Below, one piece after another: positions 56,030 to 64,000 of a stretch of DNA of 64,000 bases (its first letter is position 1; each line of letters begins with the position of its first letter). Source of the DNA: Achromobacter anxifer (GTDB taxonomy: Bacteria; Pseudomonadota; Gammaproteobacteria; Burkholderiales; Burkholderiaceae_B); the NCBI RefSeq assembly GCF_903652925.1, contig NZ_CAHLAR010000007.1, forward strand, positions 310,001 to 374,000, in the 5' to 3' direction. The position numbers and the translations under genes are program-made. A model generated the notes under the pieces. The model was not told where the DNA came from and searched no databases. It worked only from the letters and a program-made list of their open reading frames with translations.

Positions 56030-56827
56030 ATGCTCATCGCACAAATCACCGACCTGCACATGCGCACCCCGGGCGACAAGGCCTACGGCATCATCGATCC
56101 GGCGGCTTTCCTGACGCCCGCGGTGCGCGAGCTCAATGCACTGAACCCGCGGCCCGACTGCGTGCTGATCACGGGCGACCTGACCGACCTGGGCCGTCCG
56201 CATGAATACCAGGCGCTGCGCGAACACCTGCAAGCGCTGGAGATCCCGTATTTCCTGCTGCCCGGCAACCACGACGACCGCGCCCAGCTGCGCGCCGCGT
56301 TTCCCGAGCATGGCTATCTGCAGGGCGAAGGCCCGTTCATCCAGTACGCCATCGAGACCTATCCGCTGCGCATGCTGGCGCTGGACACGGTGGTGCCGAT
56401 GAAAAGCCATGGCGAACTGTGCCAGGACCGTTTGGACTGGCTGGCCGCGCGCCTGGCGGAACAGCCCGAGCGGCCCACGCTGGTCCTGATGCACCATCCG
56501 CCGTTCCTGACCGGCATCGAACACATGGACGCCATCGGCCTGCTGGCCGGCGCGCCCGAACTCGAGCGCATCGTGGCGCGCTTTCCCAATGTGGAGCGCG
56601 TGCTTTGCGGCCATCTGCACCGCACGATCTTCCAGCGCTTCGGCGGCACCATCGCCTCCACCTGTCCGGGCACCGCGCACCAGCTCGCGCTGGAGCTGGG
56701 GCCGCGCCCGACGCTGCAATACATCATGGAACCGCCCGGCTACCAGCTGCACTGGTGGCAGGGCGGCAACCTGATCACGCATCACGCCGTGATCGGGGAA
56801 TACCCCGGTCCATACCCTTTCGCCTGA
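56030..56827 (+). CDS. gpdQ: GpdQ-like glycerophosphodiesterase (metallophosphoesterase)
   Basis: 265 residues with the calcineurin-like dimetal motifs in order: Asp8 and His10 (AQITDLHM), Asp50 (LITGDLTD), Asn80-His81 (LPGNHDDR), HHPPF and GHLHR. The layout and details such as GRPHEYQALREHLQ resemble GpdQ, a promiscuous glycerophosphodiesterase, more than cAMP phosphodiesterase CpdA. There is no signal peptide, so it is cytoplasmic and would cleave diesters after import. It is probably cotranscribed with the LacI gene and sits directly before ugpC. Confidence 0.82.
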   Translation: MLIAQITDLHMRTPGDKAYGIIDPAAFLTPAVRELNALNPRPDCVLITGDLTDLGRPHEYQALREHLQALEIPYFLLPGNHDDRAQLRAAFPEHGYLQGEGPFIQYAIETYPLRMLALDTVVPMKSHGELCQDRLDWLAARLAEQPERPTLVLMHHPPFLTGIEHMDAIGLLAGAPELERIVARFPNVERVLCGHLHRTIFQRFGGTIASTCPGTAHQLALELGPRPTLQYIMEPPGYQLHWWQGGNLITHHAVIGEYPGPYPFA

Positions 56828-56888
56828 GGCCGAAGCTAGACTACGAAAGTTTGTCCTGCCATACATCCGTCATGTTTGCGCTGCACAA

Positions 56889-56902
56889 TGAAAAGGTTTT
56901 CA
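56889..56902. promoter_or_regulatory. Second LacI-type operator upstream of ugpC
   Basis: TGAAAAGGTTTTCA has perfect 6-bp half-sites. It lies in the 120-bp gap between gpdQ and ugpC and shares TGAAA-N4-TTTCA with 54942-54955. An independent promoter for ugpCBAE is implied; its boxes are not clear. Confidence 0.6.
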
Positions 56903-56919
56903 TAACAGGCAACAATGCG

Positions 56920-56936
56920 GATCTAACTATTAGATC
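56920..56936. promoter_or_regulatory. Palindrome just before ugpC
   Basis: GATCTAA, CTA, TTAGATC: perfect 7-bp arms ending 11 bp before the ugpC ATG. It differs from the LacI-type sites. It may be a second operator (for example, for a phosphate or global regulator) or an RNA hairpin near the ribosome site. Confidence 0.45.
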
Positions 56937-56947
56937 TTCGAGACAGC

Positions 56948-58003
56948 ATGTCATCCATCGTTCTGGATAACCTCACCAAACAGTACGGCAACGCCGCCGC
57001 GATCCATGGAGTGAGCTTCACGGTGCCCGCCGGCAGCTTCACGGTCCTGCTGGGTCCGTCCGGCTGCGGCAAATCCACCACCTTGCGCATGATCGCGGGG
57101 CTGGACACGCCGACCTCGGGCAGCATCCATATCGGCGACCGCGACGTCACCCAGCTGCCGCCCGCCAAGCGCCGCATCTCCATGGTGTTCCAGTCGTATG
57201 CGCTGTTTCCGCACCTGTCGGTGCGCGAGAACATCCTGTTCGGCCTCAAGGTGCGCAAGGAGCCGGCCCGCGACTACGACCGCCGCCTGCAACGCGTGGC
57301 CAGCCTGCTGGGCCTGAACCATCTGCTGGACCGCAAGCCGTCGCAGCTTTCTGGCGGGCAGCAGCAGCGCGTGGCGCTGGGCCGCGCCGTGATTTCGGAG
57401 GCCCCGGTCTGCCTGATGGACGAACCGCTGTCCAACCTGGACGCGCAGCTGCGCCATGAAATGCGCCGCGAGATCCGCGCGCTGCAACAGGACCTGGGCA
57501 TCACCATGGTCTACGTGACGCACGACCAGACCGAGGCCATGAGCATGGCCGACCAGGTGGTGCTGCTGCGCGGCGGCAAGATCGAACAGCACGACACGCC
57601 GGACGGCCTGTATGCGCGGCCCGCCACCGAATTCGCGGCGCGCTTCATCGGCACGCCGCCCATGAACCTGATCAGCCTGGCCCCTCGGCAGGGCGGCTTC
57701 GTCATCGCGGGCACTCAGGGACCCGACATCGCAGGCGCGCCCGCTGGCGCGGCGAAACTCGGCGTGCGCCCCGAACACATCCGCATCGACGCCGGCGGCA
57801 TCGCGGCCACCGTGGAAAGCGTGGAGTACTTCGGCGCGGATTCGATCGTCGTATGCCGCGTGGGCGACACCAGCGGCGTGGCCGTGCGCGTGGGCGGCCA
57901 TCTTCGCGCCAGCGCGGGCGAAACCCTGGGCCTGTCCTGGCAGGACAGCCAGCAGCACTTCTTTGCCGCCGATTCGGCGGTCATCAACTCCGCCGGCCGC
58001 TAG
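56948..58003 (+). CDS. ugpC: Glycerol-3-phosphate-type ABC transporter ATP-binding protein
   Basis: 351 residues, MalK/UgpC subfamily. It has Walker A GPSGCGKSTTLRM, Q-loop VFQSYALFPHLSV, signature LSGGQQQRVALGRA, Walker B CLMDEPLSNLD and H-loop VTHDQTEAMSM. The C-terminal TOBE-type regulatory domain (about 235-345) has GVRPEHIRI. It powers the UgpA/UgpE channel encoded downstream. UgpC rather than MalK is preferred because of the UgpB/A/E and GpdQ neighbours. The gene comes first in the transporter set, unlike the enteric ugpBAEC order. Confidence 0.88.
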   Translation: MSSIVLDNLTKQYGNAAAIHGVSFTVPAGSFTVLLGPSGCGKSTTLRMIAGLDTPTSGSIHIGDRDVTQLPPAKRRISMVFQSYALFPHLSVRENILFGLKVRKEPARDYDRRLQRVASLLGLNHLLDRKPSQLSGGQQQRVALGRAVISEAPVCLMDEPLSNLDAQLRHEMRREIRALQQDLGITMVYVTHDQTEAMSMADQVVLLRGGKIEQHDTPDGLYARPATEFAARFIGTPPMNLISLAPRQGGFVIAGTQGPDIAGAPAGAAKLGVRPEHIRIDAGGIAATVESVEYFGADSIVVCRVGDTSGVAVRVGGHLRASAGETLGLSWQDSQQHFFAADSAVINSAGR

Positions 58004-58030
58004 GGCCCGTACACAGGAAAGGAAAACAAC

Positions 58031-59326
58031 ATGCGTCGCATCGTACTGAAAACCCTGGCCGCCAGCCTGGCCGCCGCCTGCCTGTCGCTGCCCGCACAGG
58101 CTCAGAACAAGCCGGTCGAGGTCGAGTTCTATTACCCCGTCGCGGTCGGCGGCCCGATCACCAAGATCGTCGACGACATGGTTGCGGATTTCCAGAAGGA
58201 AAATCCCGACATCAAGATCAAGCCGATCTACGCCGGCTCCTACCAGGACTCGATCGCCAAGGCGCTGACCGCGCTCAAGGGCGGCACCCCGCCGCAGCTG
58301 GCGGTGCTGCTGTCCACCGACATGTTCACGCTGATCGACGAAGACGCCATCGTGCCGATCGACAGTCTGGCCAAGACCGACGCCGACAAGAAGTGGCTGG
58401 GCGGCTTCTATGACGCCTTCATGCAGAATAGCCGCACCGGCGGCCATACCTGGGGCGTGCCGTTCCAGCGTTCGACCATCGTCATGTACTACAACAAGGA
58501 CCTGTTCAAGGCCGCGGGGCTGGATCCCGAGCGCGCGCCGGCGACCTGGGCCGAACTGGTCGACTACGGCAAGAAGCTGACCAAGCAGGACGCCTCCGGC
58601 AACACCACGCAGTGGGGCATCGAGATCCCCTCGGGCGGCGCGTTCGCCTACTGGCTGTTCCAGGCGCTGACCACGCCCAACGGCGCGATCCTGATGAACG
58701 AGGCCGGCAACGAGGTCTACCTGGACAAGCCGGCGGTGGTGGAAGCCGCCCAGTTCTGGCGCGACCTGTCGGCCAAGCACAAGATCATGCCGACCGGCAC
58801 CATCGACTGGGGCACCACGCCCAAGGACTTCCTGGAAAAGAAGGCCGCCATGGTCTGGACCACGACGGGCAACCTGACCAACATCCGCAAGAACGCCGAC
58901 TTCCCGTTCGGCGTGGCCATGATGCCGCAGCAGAAGCGTGGCGGCAGCCCGACCGGCGGCGGCAACTTCTACATCTTCAAGAGCGGCACGCCGGCGCAGC
59001 AGCAGGCCGCGCTGAAGTTCGCGCAATGGGTCACCACGCCCGAGCGCGCCGCCGACTGGAGCATCGCCACGGGCTACGTGGCCGTGACCCCGGCCGCCTG
59101 GCAGACCGAGAAGATGAAGAAGTACGCGCAGGAAGTGCCGGCCGCCGCGGTCGCGCGCGACCAGCTGGAAGTCAGCGTGGCGGAATTCTCCACGCATGAG
59201 AACCAGCGCGTCACCAAGACCCTGAACGACGCCTTGCAGGCGGCGCTGACGGGTTCCAAGACGCCGCAGCAGGCCCTGACCGACGCGCAACGCGAGGCCG
59301 ACCGCATACTGCGTCCCTACAAGTAA
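58031..59326 (+). CDS. ugpB: Glycerol-3-phosphate-type ABC transporter substrate-binding protein
   Basis: 431 residues, type-1 solute-binding fold. The signal peptide is MRRIVLKTLAASLAAACLSLPAQAQ; the mature start KPVEVEFYYPVAVGGPITKIVDDMVADFQKENP resembles UgpB. Substrate-pocket features include LSTDMFTLIDED, WGVPFQRSTIVMYYNKDLFKAAGLDP and GGGNFYIFKSG. AGGAAAGGA upstream of the ATG is a good ribosome site. It probably binds glycerol-3-phosphate or glycerophosphodiesters; a sugar ligand cannot be excluded. Confidence 0.87.
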   Translation: MRRIVLKTLAASLAAACLSLPAQAQNKPVEVEFYYPVAVGGPITKIVDDMVADFQKENPDIKIKPIYAGSYQDSIAKALTALKGGTPPQLAVLLSTDMFTLIDEDAIVPIDSLAKTDADKKWLGGFYDAFMQNSRTGGHTWGVPFQRSTIVMYYNKDLFKAAGLDPERAPATWAELVDYGKKLTKQDASGNTTQWGIEIPSGGAFAYWLFQALTTPNGAILMNEAGNEVYLDKPAVVEAAQFWRDLSAKHKIMPTGTIDWGTTPKDFLEKKAAMVWTTTGNLTNIRKNADFPFGVAMMPQQKRGGSPTGGGNFYIFKSGTPAQQQAALKFAQWVTTPERAADWSIATGYVAVTPAAWQTEKMKKYAQEVPAAAVARDQLEVSVAEFSTHENQRVTKTLNDALQAALTGSKTPQQALTDAQREADRILRPYK

Positions 59327-59340
59327 AGCCGACAAGCACG

Positions 59341-60216
59341 ATGAGCCGCTCTTTAAACGCGCTTTATGGCTGGCTGCTGTTGCTGCCAGCCATCGTGCTG
59401 CTCGCCGCCTTCACGCACTACCCGGCGGTGGCGACGCTATGGCACAGCTTTTTCTCCACCCCCAAGGGCGCGCGCCCCGCGCGCTTCGTGGGGCTGGACA
59501 ACTACGCCGTCATGCTCGACGACCCGGTGTTCTGGCAGTCGCTATGGAACAACCTGTGGTTCGCGCTGGGCACCATTCCCACGTCCATCGGCATCGCGCT
59601 GATCATGGCGCTGTGGGTGAACCGCAACCTGAGCGGTCGCGGTTTCCTGCGCATGGCCTACTTCACGCCCACGGTGCTGCCCATGGTGGCGGTGGCCAAC
59701 ATCTGGCTGTTCTTCTACACGCCGCAATACGGCCTGATCGCCCAGGTGATGCAGCTGTTCGGCTCGCCGGGTCCCAACTGGCTGGGCAATCGCGAGACCG
59801 CGCTGCCCGCGCTGATGCTGGTGACGGTGTGGAAGGAGTCCGGCTTCTTCATGATCTTCTACCTGGCCGCCCTGCAGACGGTATCGCCGTCGCTGCGCGA
59901 GGCTGCGATGCTGGAAGGCGCGTCGCGCTGGCAGTATTTCCGCCGCATCCTGTGGCCGCTGCTGATGCCCACCACGCTCTTCGTGCTGATCAACGCTCTG
60001 ATCAACGCCTTCCGCCTGGTGGACCACGTGGTGGTCATGACCCGCGGCGGGCCGGATAACGCCAGCACGCTGCTGCTGTACTACATCTACCAGGTGGGTT
60101 TCAGTTTCTGGGACACGGCCTACGCCGCCACGCTGACCGTCGTGTTGCTGGTGGTGCTGGCGCTGACCGCGCTGATCAAGTTCCGCTGGCTGGACCGCAG
60201 GACGCACTATCAATGA
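59341..60216 (+). CDS. ugpA: Glycerol-3-phosphate-type ABC transporter permease UgpA
   Basis: 291 residues with six helices. The N-terminal part LYGWLLLLPAIVLLAAFTHYPAVATLWHSFF is the usual MalF/UgpA start. The ATPase-contact EAA loop is SLREAAMLEGASRWQYFRRILWPLLMPTT. Its stop overlaps the ugpE start as ATGA (60213). It is the first half of the channel. Confidence 0.9.
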   Translation: MSRSLNALYGWLLLLPAIVLLAAFTHYPAVATLWHSFFSTPKGARPARFVGLDNYAVMLDDPVFWQSLWNNLWFALGTIPTSIGIALIMALWVNRNLSGRGFLRMAYFTPTVLPMVAVANIWLFFYTPQYGLIAQVMQLFGSPGPNWLGNRETALPALMLVTVWKESGFFMIFYLAALQTVSPSLREAAMLEGASRWQYFRRILWPLLMPTTLFVLINALINAFRLVDHVVVMTRGGPDNASTLLLYYIYQVGFSFWDTAYAATLTVVLLVVLALTALIKFRWLDRRTHYQ

Positions 60217-61013
60217 AAGACAAGCTCGATACCCTGGGCGCCTGGGCGCTCGGCCTGTTGTGGATTCTGCCCCTGGCCTATGCCATGTGGGCGGCGTTCC
60301 ATCCGCCCGCCTACGCGACCCGCTTCGACCTGTTCGCGCCGCTGACGCTGGACAACTTCGTCCGCGCCTGGCACGCCGCGCCGTTCCCGCGCTACTTCCT
60401 CAACACCTTCCTGCTGGTCACCATGGTGCTGGCGGCGCAACTGGTGCTGTCAACGCTGGCCGGCTATGCCTTCGCGCGCTTCGAGTTCCGCGGCCGCGAC
60501 TTCGTCTTCATGCTGGTGCTATTGCAGCTGATGATCATGCCGGACGTGCTGCTGGTGGAGAACTACCGCTCCATGAGCCAGCTGGGCATCCGCGACACGG
60601 TGTTCGCCATCGGCTTGCCGTACTTCGCCTCGGCCTTCGGCATCTTCCTGCTGCGCCAGACCTTCAAGACCGTGCCGCGCGAACTTGAAGAGGCGGCCCG
60701 CATGGAAGGCGCCAACGCCTTGCAGGTGCTGTGGAAGGTGTATGTGCCCCTGGCCAAGCCCATCTACGTGGCCTACGGGCTGGTGTCGGTCAGCCACCAC
60801 TGGAACAACTTCCTGTGGCCGCTGATCATCACCAACTCGGTCGAATCCCGGCCGCTGACGGTGGGCCTGCAGGTGTTCTCGTCGACCGACCAGGGCATCG
60901 ACTGGTCGGTCATCACCGCCGCCACCCTGATGTCGGCCGCGCCACTGCTGATCGCCTTCCTGCTGTTCCAGCGCCAGTTCGTGCAGTCGTTCATGCGCGC
61001 CGGCATCCGCTGA
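60213..61013 (+). CDS. ugpE: Glycerol-3-phosphate-type ABC transporter permease UgpE
   Basis: 266 residues, the second channel subunit. It has STLAGYAFARFEFRGRDFVFMLVLLQLMIMPDVLLVENY, the EAA loop PRELEEAARMEGANALQVLWKVYVPLAKP, and the C-terminal LLFQRQFVQSFMRAGIR typical of MalG/UgpE. It overlaps ugpA by 4 bp and is followed by a terminator, so the operon ends here. Confidence 0.9.
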   Translation: MKDKLDTLGAWALGLLWILPLAYAMWAAFHPPAYATRFDLFAPLTLDNFVRAWHAAPFPRYFLNTFLLVTMVLAAQLVLSTLAGYAFARFEFRGRDFVFMLVLLQLMIMPDVLLVENYRSMSQLGIRDTVFAIGLPYFASAFGIFLLRQTFKTVPRELEEAARMEGANALQVLWKVYVPLAKPIYVAYGLVSVSHHWNNFLWPLIITNSVESRPLTVGLQVFSSTDQGIDWSVITAATLMSAAPLLIAFLLFQRQFVQSFMRAGIR

Positions 61014-61036
61014 CCGCGACCGGACCGCCCCCAAGC

Positions 61037-61062
61037 AAAACTGCCCCGGACGGGGCAGTTTT
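61037..61062 (+). terminator. Terminator after ugpE
   Basis: AAAACTGCCCC (61037-61047) with GGGGCAGTTTT (61052-61062), loop GGAC; it serves convergent genes on both sides. Confidence 0.85.
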
Positions 61063-61080
61063 CTTTGAAGCGGCGGATTC

Positions 61081-61398
61081 CTAGTAGCCGACCGTCAGGC
61101 CGGGCAGATCCACGGTGATGCGCGGACGCTCCAGGGCCAGCGCCAGGTGCTGCGCGAACTCGCCGGCTTCCTTTGCGTCGGAGGACAGCGTGTCGTAGCC
61201 CAGCGCATCGGCCACGCCCAGCACCTTGTCCAGCAACAGGACCTTGCCGCTGGGACGCAGCGGTTCGCAGCCCAGCGTTTCCCAGGCGCCGTCGAACCAG
61301 TCGCGCGCGTCGCTCTGGCGTTGCGGCGAGGGTTCGACGCTGGCCGAGAGGTCGAGCGAACGGCGGGAATCGAAAACAATGGTGATATCGCAACGCAT
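61081..61398 (-). CDS. Hypothetical small protein
   Basis: 105 residues, MRCDITIVFDSRRSLDLSASVEPSPQRQSDARDWFDGAWETLGCEPL..., soluble, slightly acidic, with a helical middle (LLLDKVLGVADALGYDTLSSDAKEAGEFAQHLALALE). No family was recognised. It lies 90 bp downstream of the DUF1840 gene on the same strand and may share its transcript. The intact frame, ATG start and gene-like codon use support it as real. Confidence 0.65.
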   Translation of the reverse strand: MRCDITIVFDSRRSLDLSASVEPSPQRQSDARDWFDGAWETLGCEPLRPSGKVLLLDKVLGVADALGYDTLSSDAKEAGEFAQHLALALERPRITVDLPGLTVGY

Positions 61399-61487
61399 GG
61401 TGTGGTTTCCTCGGGGTGGCGTCAGGCGACCAGGGTAGGCAAAAAACGCCGGGCAGATTGTCCGCCCGGCGACATAGTCTTGCCGGC

Positions 61488-61835
61488 CTACCAGCCGCGC
61501 GACACTTCCCAGGTGACCTCGGCGCCCGCGGCCTGGGATTGCCGCATCATGTCCAGCAGGGGGAAGGCGCGCTCCTTCAGGCCCACCATGCGGGCCATGG
61601 GCGAAGCCGGGGCCTTGTCCTCGTCCTCTTCCTCGGAGCCGTCACGGGCATTCTGGTATTCCTCGATCGCGTGCTCGATGCCGCTGATGGCCGGCCCCAG
61701 CTGCTCGACGGTGAAAACGCCGCGCTCCGGGATCTTGTCCTTGAAGGACTTGCCGGCTGCCAGCAGCAGCGCGCCGGCATGGTCGGTCAGCATCAGAACC
61801 TCGGCCACGACCTTGGAATGAAAGGTGATCAGCAT
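61488..61835 (-). CDS. DUF1840 family protein
   Basis: 115 residues from the ATG at 61833-61835, preceded by a GGGAG-type site. It starts MLITFHSKVVAEVLMLTDHAGALLLAAGKSF and ends with PLLDMMRQSQAAGAEVTWEVSRGW, the DUF1840 pattern. A very acidic linker (GSEEEDEDKAP) sits in the middle. The function is unknown. The family seems common in Burkholderiales near argS. It is divergent from argS. Confidence 0.82.
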   Translation of the reverse strand: MLITFHSKVVAEVLMLTDHAGALLLAAGKSFKDKIPERGVFTVEQLGPAISGIEHAIEEYQNARDGSEEEDEDKAPASPMARMVGLKERAFPLLDMMRQSQAAGAEVTWEVSRGW

Positions 61836-62159
61836 ATTCCAGTCTCCCACATTGATTACTTACATACACTACCGCAACACCCGAGGACTGCCAACTGGCC
61901 CCCTGACGCAGGTCCGTTGAGCGGCACGATCCGCCCCCTGCGGCCCCGCCGACAGAGGCTTGCCGGCCCGGGCCAGGGCCTGTCCGATAACCAAATCAAG
62001 CTATGATTCAGGAGATTCCCGTGACAGCGGGACCTGACGCGGCCATGAATGCGGCGCGCGCGGTCCGCCCGGCCATACGCCGCTGCCTGTCCGCTCCGCC
62101 CGACTGGCCCGGCCCTGGCGGGCGCGTCCGTCACTAACTCAGAACTTCTCCAGACGCCC

Positions 62160-63842
62160 ATGCTCCTCGAGCAACAAAAACAGCTTATCTCCCTGATCCA
62201 GGCCGCCGTCGCGCAAAGCCTGCCCGACGCGCAAGCAACCGTGCTGCTGGAGCGCCCCAAGGTCGCCGCCCACGGCGACGTCGCCACCAACGTGGCCATG
62301 CAACTGGCCAAGCCGGCCCGCCGCAACCCGCGCGAACTGGCCCAGGCCATCGTCGATGCCCTGATGGCCCAGCCCGGCGCCGCCGGCCTGATCGAAAGCG
62401 CTGAAATCGCCGGCCCCGGCTTCATCAACCTGCGCGTCACCGCCGCCGCGCGCCAGGCCGTCATCGCCGCCGTGGCCGAGCAGGGCGCCGCCTTCGGCCG
62501 CGCGCCGCGCAACGGTGAAAAGATCCTGGTCGAATTCGTGTCGGCCAACCCCACCGGTCCGCTGCACGTGGGCCATGCCCGCCAGGCCGCGCTGGGCGAC
62601 GCCATCTGCCGCCTGTACGACGCCATCGGCTGGGACGTGACCCGCGAGTTCTATTACAACGACGCCGGCAACCAGATCCAGAACCTGGCCATCAGCGTGC
62701 AGGCCCGCGCCCGCGGCCTGACGACCGATTCCCCCGACTGGCCCGCCGACGGCTACAAGGGCGACTACATCGCCGACATCGCGCGGGATTTCCAGGCCGG
62801 CGCGACCATCCACTCCGACGGCGTGGACGTCACCGCCACCGGCAACGTGGACAACCTGGACGACATCCGCGTCTTCGCCGTGGCCTATCTGCGCCGCGAG
62901 CAGGACCTGGACCTGCAGGCCTTCGGCCTGGCGTTCGACAATTACTACCTGGAAAGCTCGCTCTACACCTCCGGCCGCGTCGAAGCGACCGTCAAGGCGC
63001 TGATCGCCGGCGGCCATACCTACGAGGAAGGCGGCGCGCTGTGGCTGCGCACCACCGAACTGGGCACGGGCGACGACAAAGACCGCGTCATGAGGAAGAG
63101 CGAAGGCGGCTATACCTACTTCGTGCCCGACGTGGCCTACCACAAGGCCAAATGGGAACGCGGCTTTCACCGCGCCGTGAACATCCAGGGCAGCGACCAC
63201 CACGGCACCGTGGCGCGCGTGCGCGCCGGGCTGCAGGCGCTGGAAGAGGGCATTCCCAAGGAATACCCGTCCTACGTGCTGCACAAGATGGTCAAGGTGA
63301 TGCGCGGCGGCGAAGAGGTCAAGATCTCCAAGCGCGCCGGCAGCTACGTGACCATGCGCGACCTGATCGACTGGGTCGGCCGCGACGCGGTGCGCTACTT
63401 CCTGATCCAGCGCCGCGCCGACACGGAATTCGTGTTCGACGTGGACCTGGCGCTGTCCAAGAGCGACGAGAACCCCGTCTATTACATCCAGTACGCGCAT
63501 GCCCGCATCTGCTCGGTGATCAACAACGCCGCCATGCCGGCCGCCGACGTGGCCCAGGCCGACGCCGCGCTGCTGACCGCCCCGACCGAGTTCGCGCTGA
63601 TGCAGCGCCTGGCCGAATTCCCCAATGTGGTGGCGCTGGCGGCGCAGGAATTGTCGCCGCACCACATCGCCTTCTGGCTGCGTGACTGCGCCTCGGACTT
63701 CCACGCCTGGTACAACGCCGAGCGCGTGCTGGTCGACGACACGGCGCTGAAGCTGGCCCGCCTGCGGCTGGCCTCGACCACGCGCCAGGTGCTGGCCAAC
63801 GGCCTGGAACTGATGGGCGTGTCCGCGCCCGAGCGGATGTAA
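62160..63842 (+). CDS. argS: Arginyl-tRNA synthetase
   Basis: A class I aminoacyl-tRNA synthetase of 560 residues. The start was set at ATG 62160 ([19 protein letters not shown]), the usual ArgRS N-terminus. The Arg_S N-domain comes first, and the HIGH-equivalent is HVGH in [33 protein letters not shown] is the family arginine-binding segment, and KISKRAG stands in the KMSKS position. The DALR-type anticodon-binding domain ends the protein ([19 protein letters not shown]). The SPOR-type gene follows 9 bp downstream. Confidence 0.96.
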   Translation: MLLEQQKQLISLIQAAVAQSLPDAQATVLLERPKVAAHGDVATNVAMQLAKPARRNPRELAQAIVDALMAQPGAAGLIESAEIAGPGFINLRVTAAARQAVIAAVAEQGAAFGRAPRNGEKILVEFVSANPTGPLHVGHARQAALGDAICRLYDAIGWDVTREFYYNDAGNQIQNLAISVQARARGLTTDSPDWPADGYKGDYIADIARDFQAGATIHSDGVDVTATGNVDNLDDIRVFAVAYLRREQDLDLQAFGLAFDNYYLESSLYTSGRVEATVKALIAGGHTYEEGGALWLRTTELGTGDDKDRVMRKSEGGYTYFVPDVAYHKAKWERGFHRAVNIQGSDHHGTVARVRAGLQALEEGIPKEYPSYVLHKMVKVMRGGEEVKISKRAGSYVTMRDLIDWVGRDAVRYFLIQRRADTEFVFDVDLALSKSDENPVYYIQYAHARICSVINNAAMPAADVAQADAALLTAPTEFALMQRLAEFPNVVALAAQELSPHHIAFWLRDCASDFHAWYNAERVLVDDTALKLARLRLASTTRQVLANGLELMGVSAPERM

Positions 63843-63851
63843 CATCGGTTC

Positions 63852-64000
63852 ATGGCAACCAAGCGCAAAACCACCCGTCGTTCCTCCGGCGAAAGCGGCA
63901 GCACCCTGTACGGCGCGCTGGCCGGCTTGCTCATCGGCCTGATCGTGGCCGCCGCCGTCGCCTTCTACGTCACCAAGGCGCCCGTGCCCTTCGTCGACCG
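63852..64000 (+). CDS. SPOR-type membrane protein, N-terminal part (cut by window end)
   Basis: The first 49 codons read MATKRKTTRRSSGESGSTLYG, then a membrane helix (about 22-43, LAGLLIGLIVAAAVAFYVTKA) and PVPFVDR before the window ends. A basic cytoplasmic tail plus a single helix directly after argS is the FtsN/DedD-like SPOR-domain arrangement. The SPOR domain itself is outside the window, so this is inference from the N-terminus and position. Confidence 0.65.
   Translation, partial: MATKRKTTRRSSGESGSTLYGALAGLLIGLIVAAAVAFYVTKAPVPFVD

Overview
The window is GC-rich chromosomal DNA from a betaproteobacterium. It most likely comes from the order Burkholderiales, family Alcaligenaceae (Bordetella/Achromobacter type). 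The evidence is the gene order permease-bolA-murA-hisGDCBHAFIE-HIT-tatABC, petABC followed by sspAB, a Bug-family solute-binding protein, and a monofunctional HisB with a short-form HisG. The species call is inferred from gene content; no database was searched. No insertion sequence, prophage or CRISPR array was seen.

Layout. Positions 1-10755 hold one dense co-directional block: the end of an ABC-2 permease, ibaG, murA, nine his genes, a HIT hydrolase and tatABC. Many of these genes are coupled by ATGA/GTGA overlaps. Positions 10762-13267 carry an XRE regulator, a membrane-anchored HtrA/DegS-like protease and a Nif3-like protein. Positions 13495-17463 carry a small accessory set: GST, MHS-family transporter, AraC regulator and class II aldolase. 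Positions 17570-22357 carry mscL, the cytochrome bc1 operon and sspAB. Two tRNA genes (Thr-UGU and Asn-GUU) flank about 650 bp of apparently decayed sequence. Positions 23434-31016 carry LysR, RidA, a class V aminotransferase, a DMT exporter, an AraC regulator and a DUF2868/DUF3482 membrane-GTPase pair. Positions 31093-37977 carry a peptide-type ABC importer with a downstream amidohydrolase. Positions 38061-49822 hold a DUF945 protein, rhlE, a LysE exporter, prfC, bacterioferritin, a Bfd-like ferredoxin, rpoN and small membrane proteins. Positions 50007-53150 hold a Bug protein and leuA. Positions 53333-61013 hold an amidase and a LacI-GpdQ-UgpCBAE cluster. The window ends with a DUF1840 protein, argS and the start of a SPOR-type membrane protein.

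How the genes work together. The his genes cover the pathway from PRPP+ATP to histidinol and histidine. HisZ, which short HisG needs, and a histidinol-phosphate phosphatase are not in the window. tatABC probably exports folded proteins such as the Rieske subunit PetA. The LacI-GpdQ-Ugp set reads as an uptake and hydrolysis unit for glycerol-3-phosphate or glycerophosphodiesters. It has two matching TGAAA-N4-TTTCA palindromes, one at each transcription entry point.

The most interesting signals are regulatory. A 41-codon unannotated leader ORF upstream of leuA has three CTA leucine codons within five codons, which suggests leucine-responsive attenuation. A Fur-like palindrome overlaps the -10 of the bfd-like gene, whose promoter spacing predicts a leaderless mRNA. 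The same leaderless architecture is seen for the XRE gene and weakly for the gene divergent from rpoN. The promoter of the peptide importer has a perfect inverted repeat flanking its -10.
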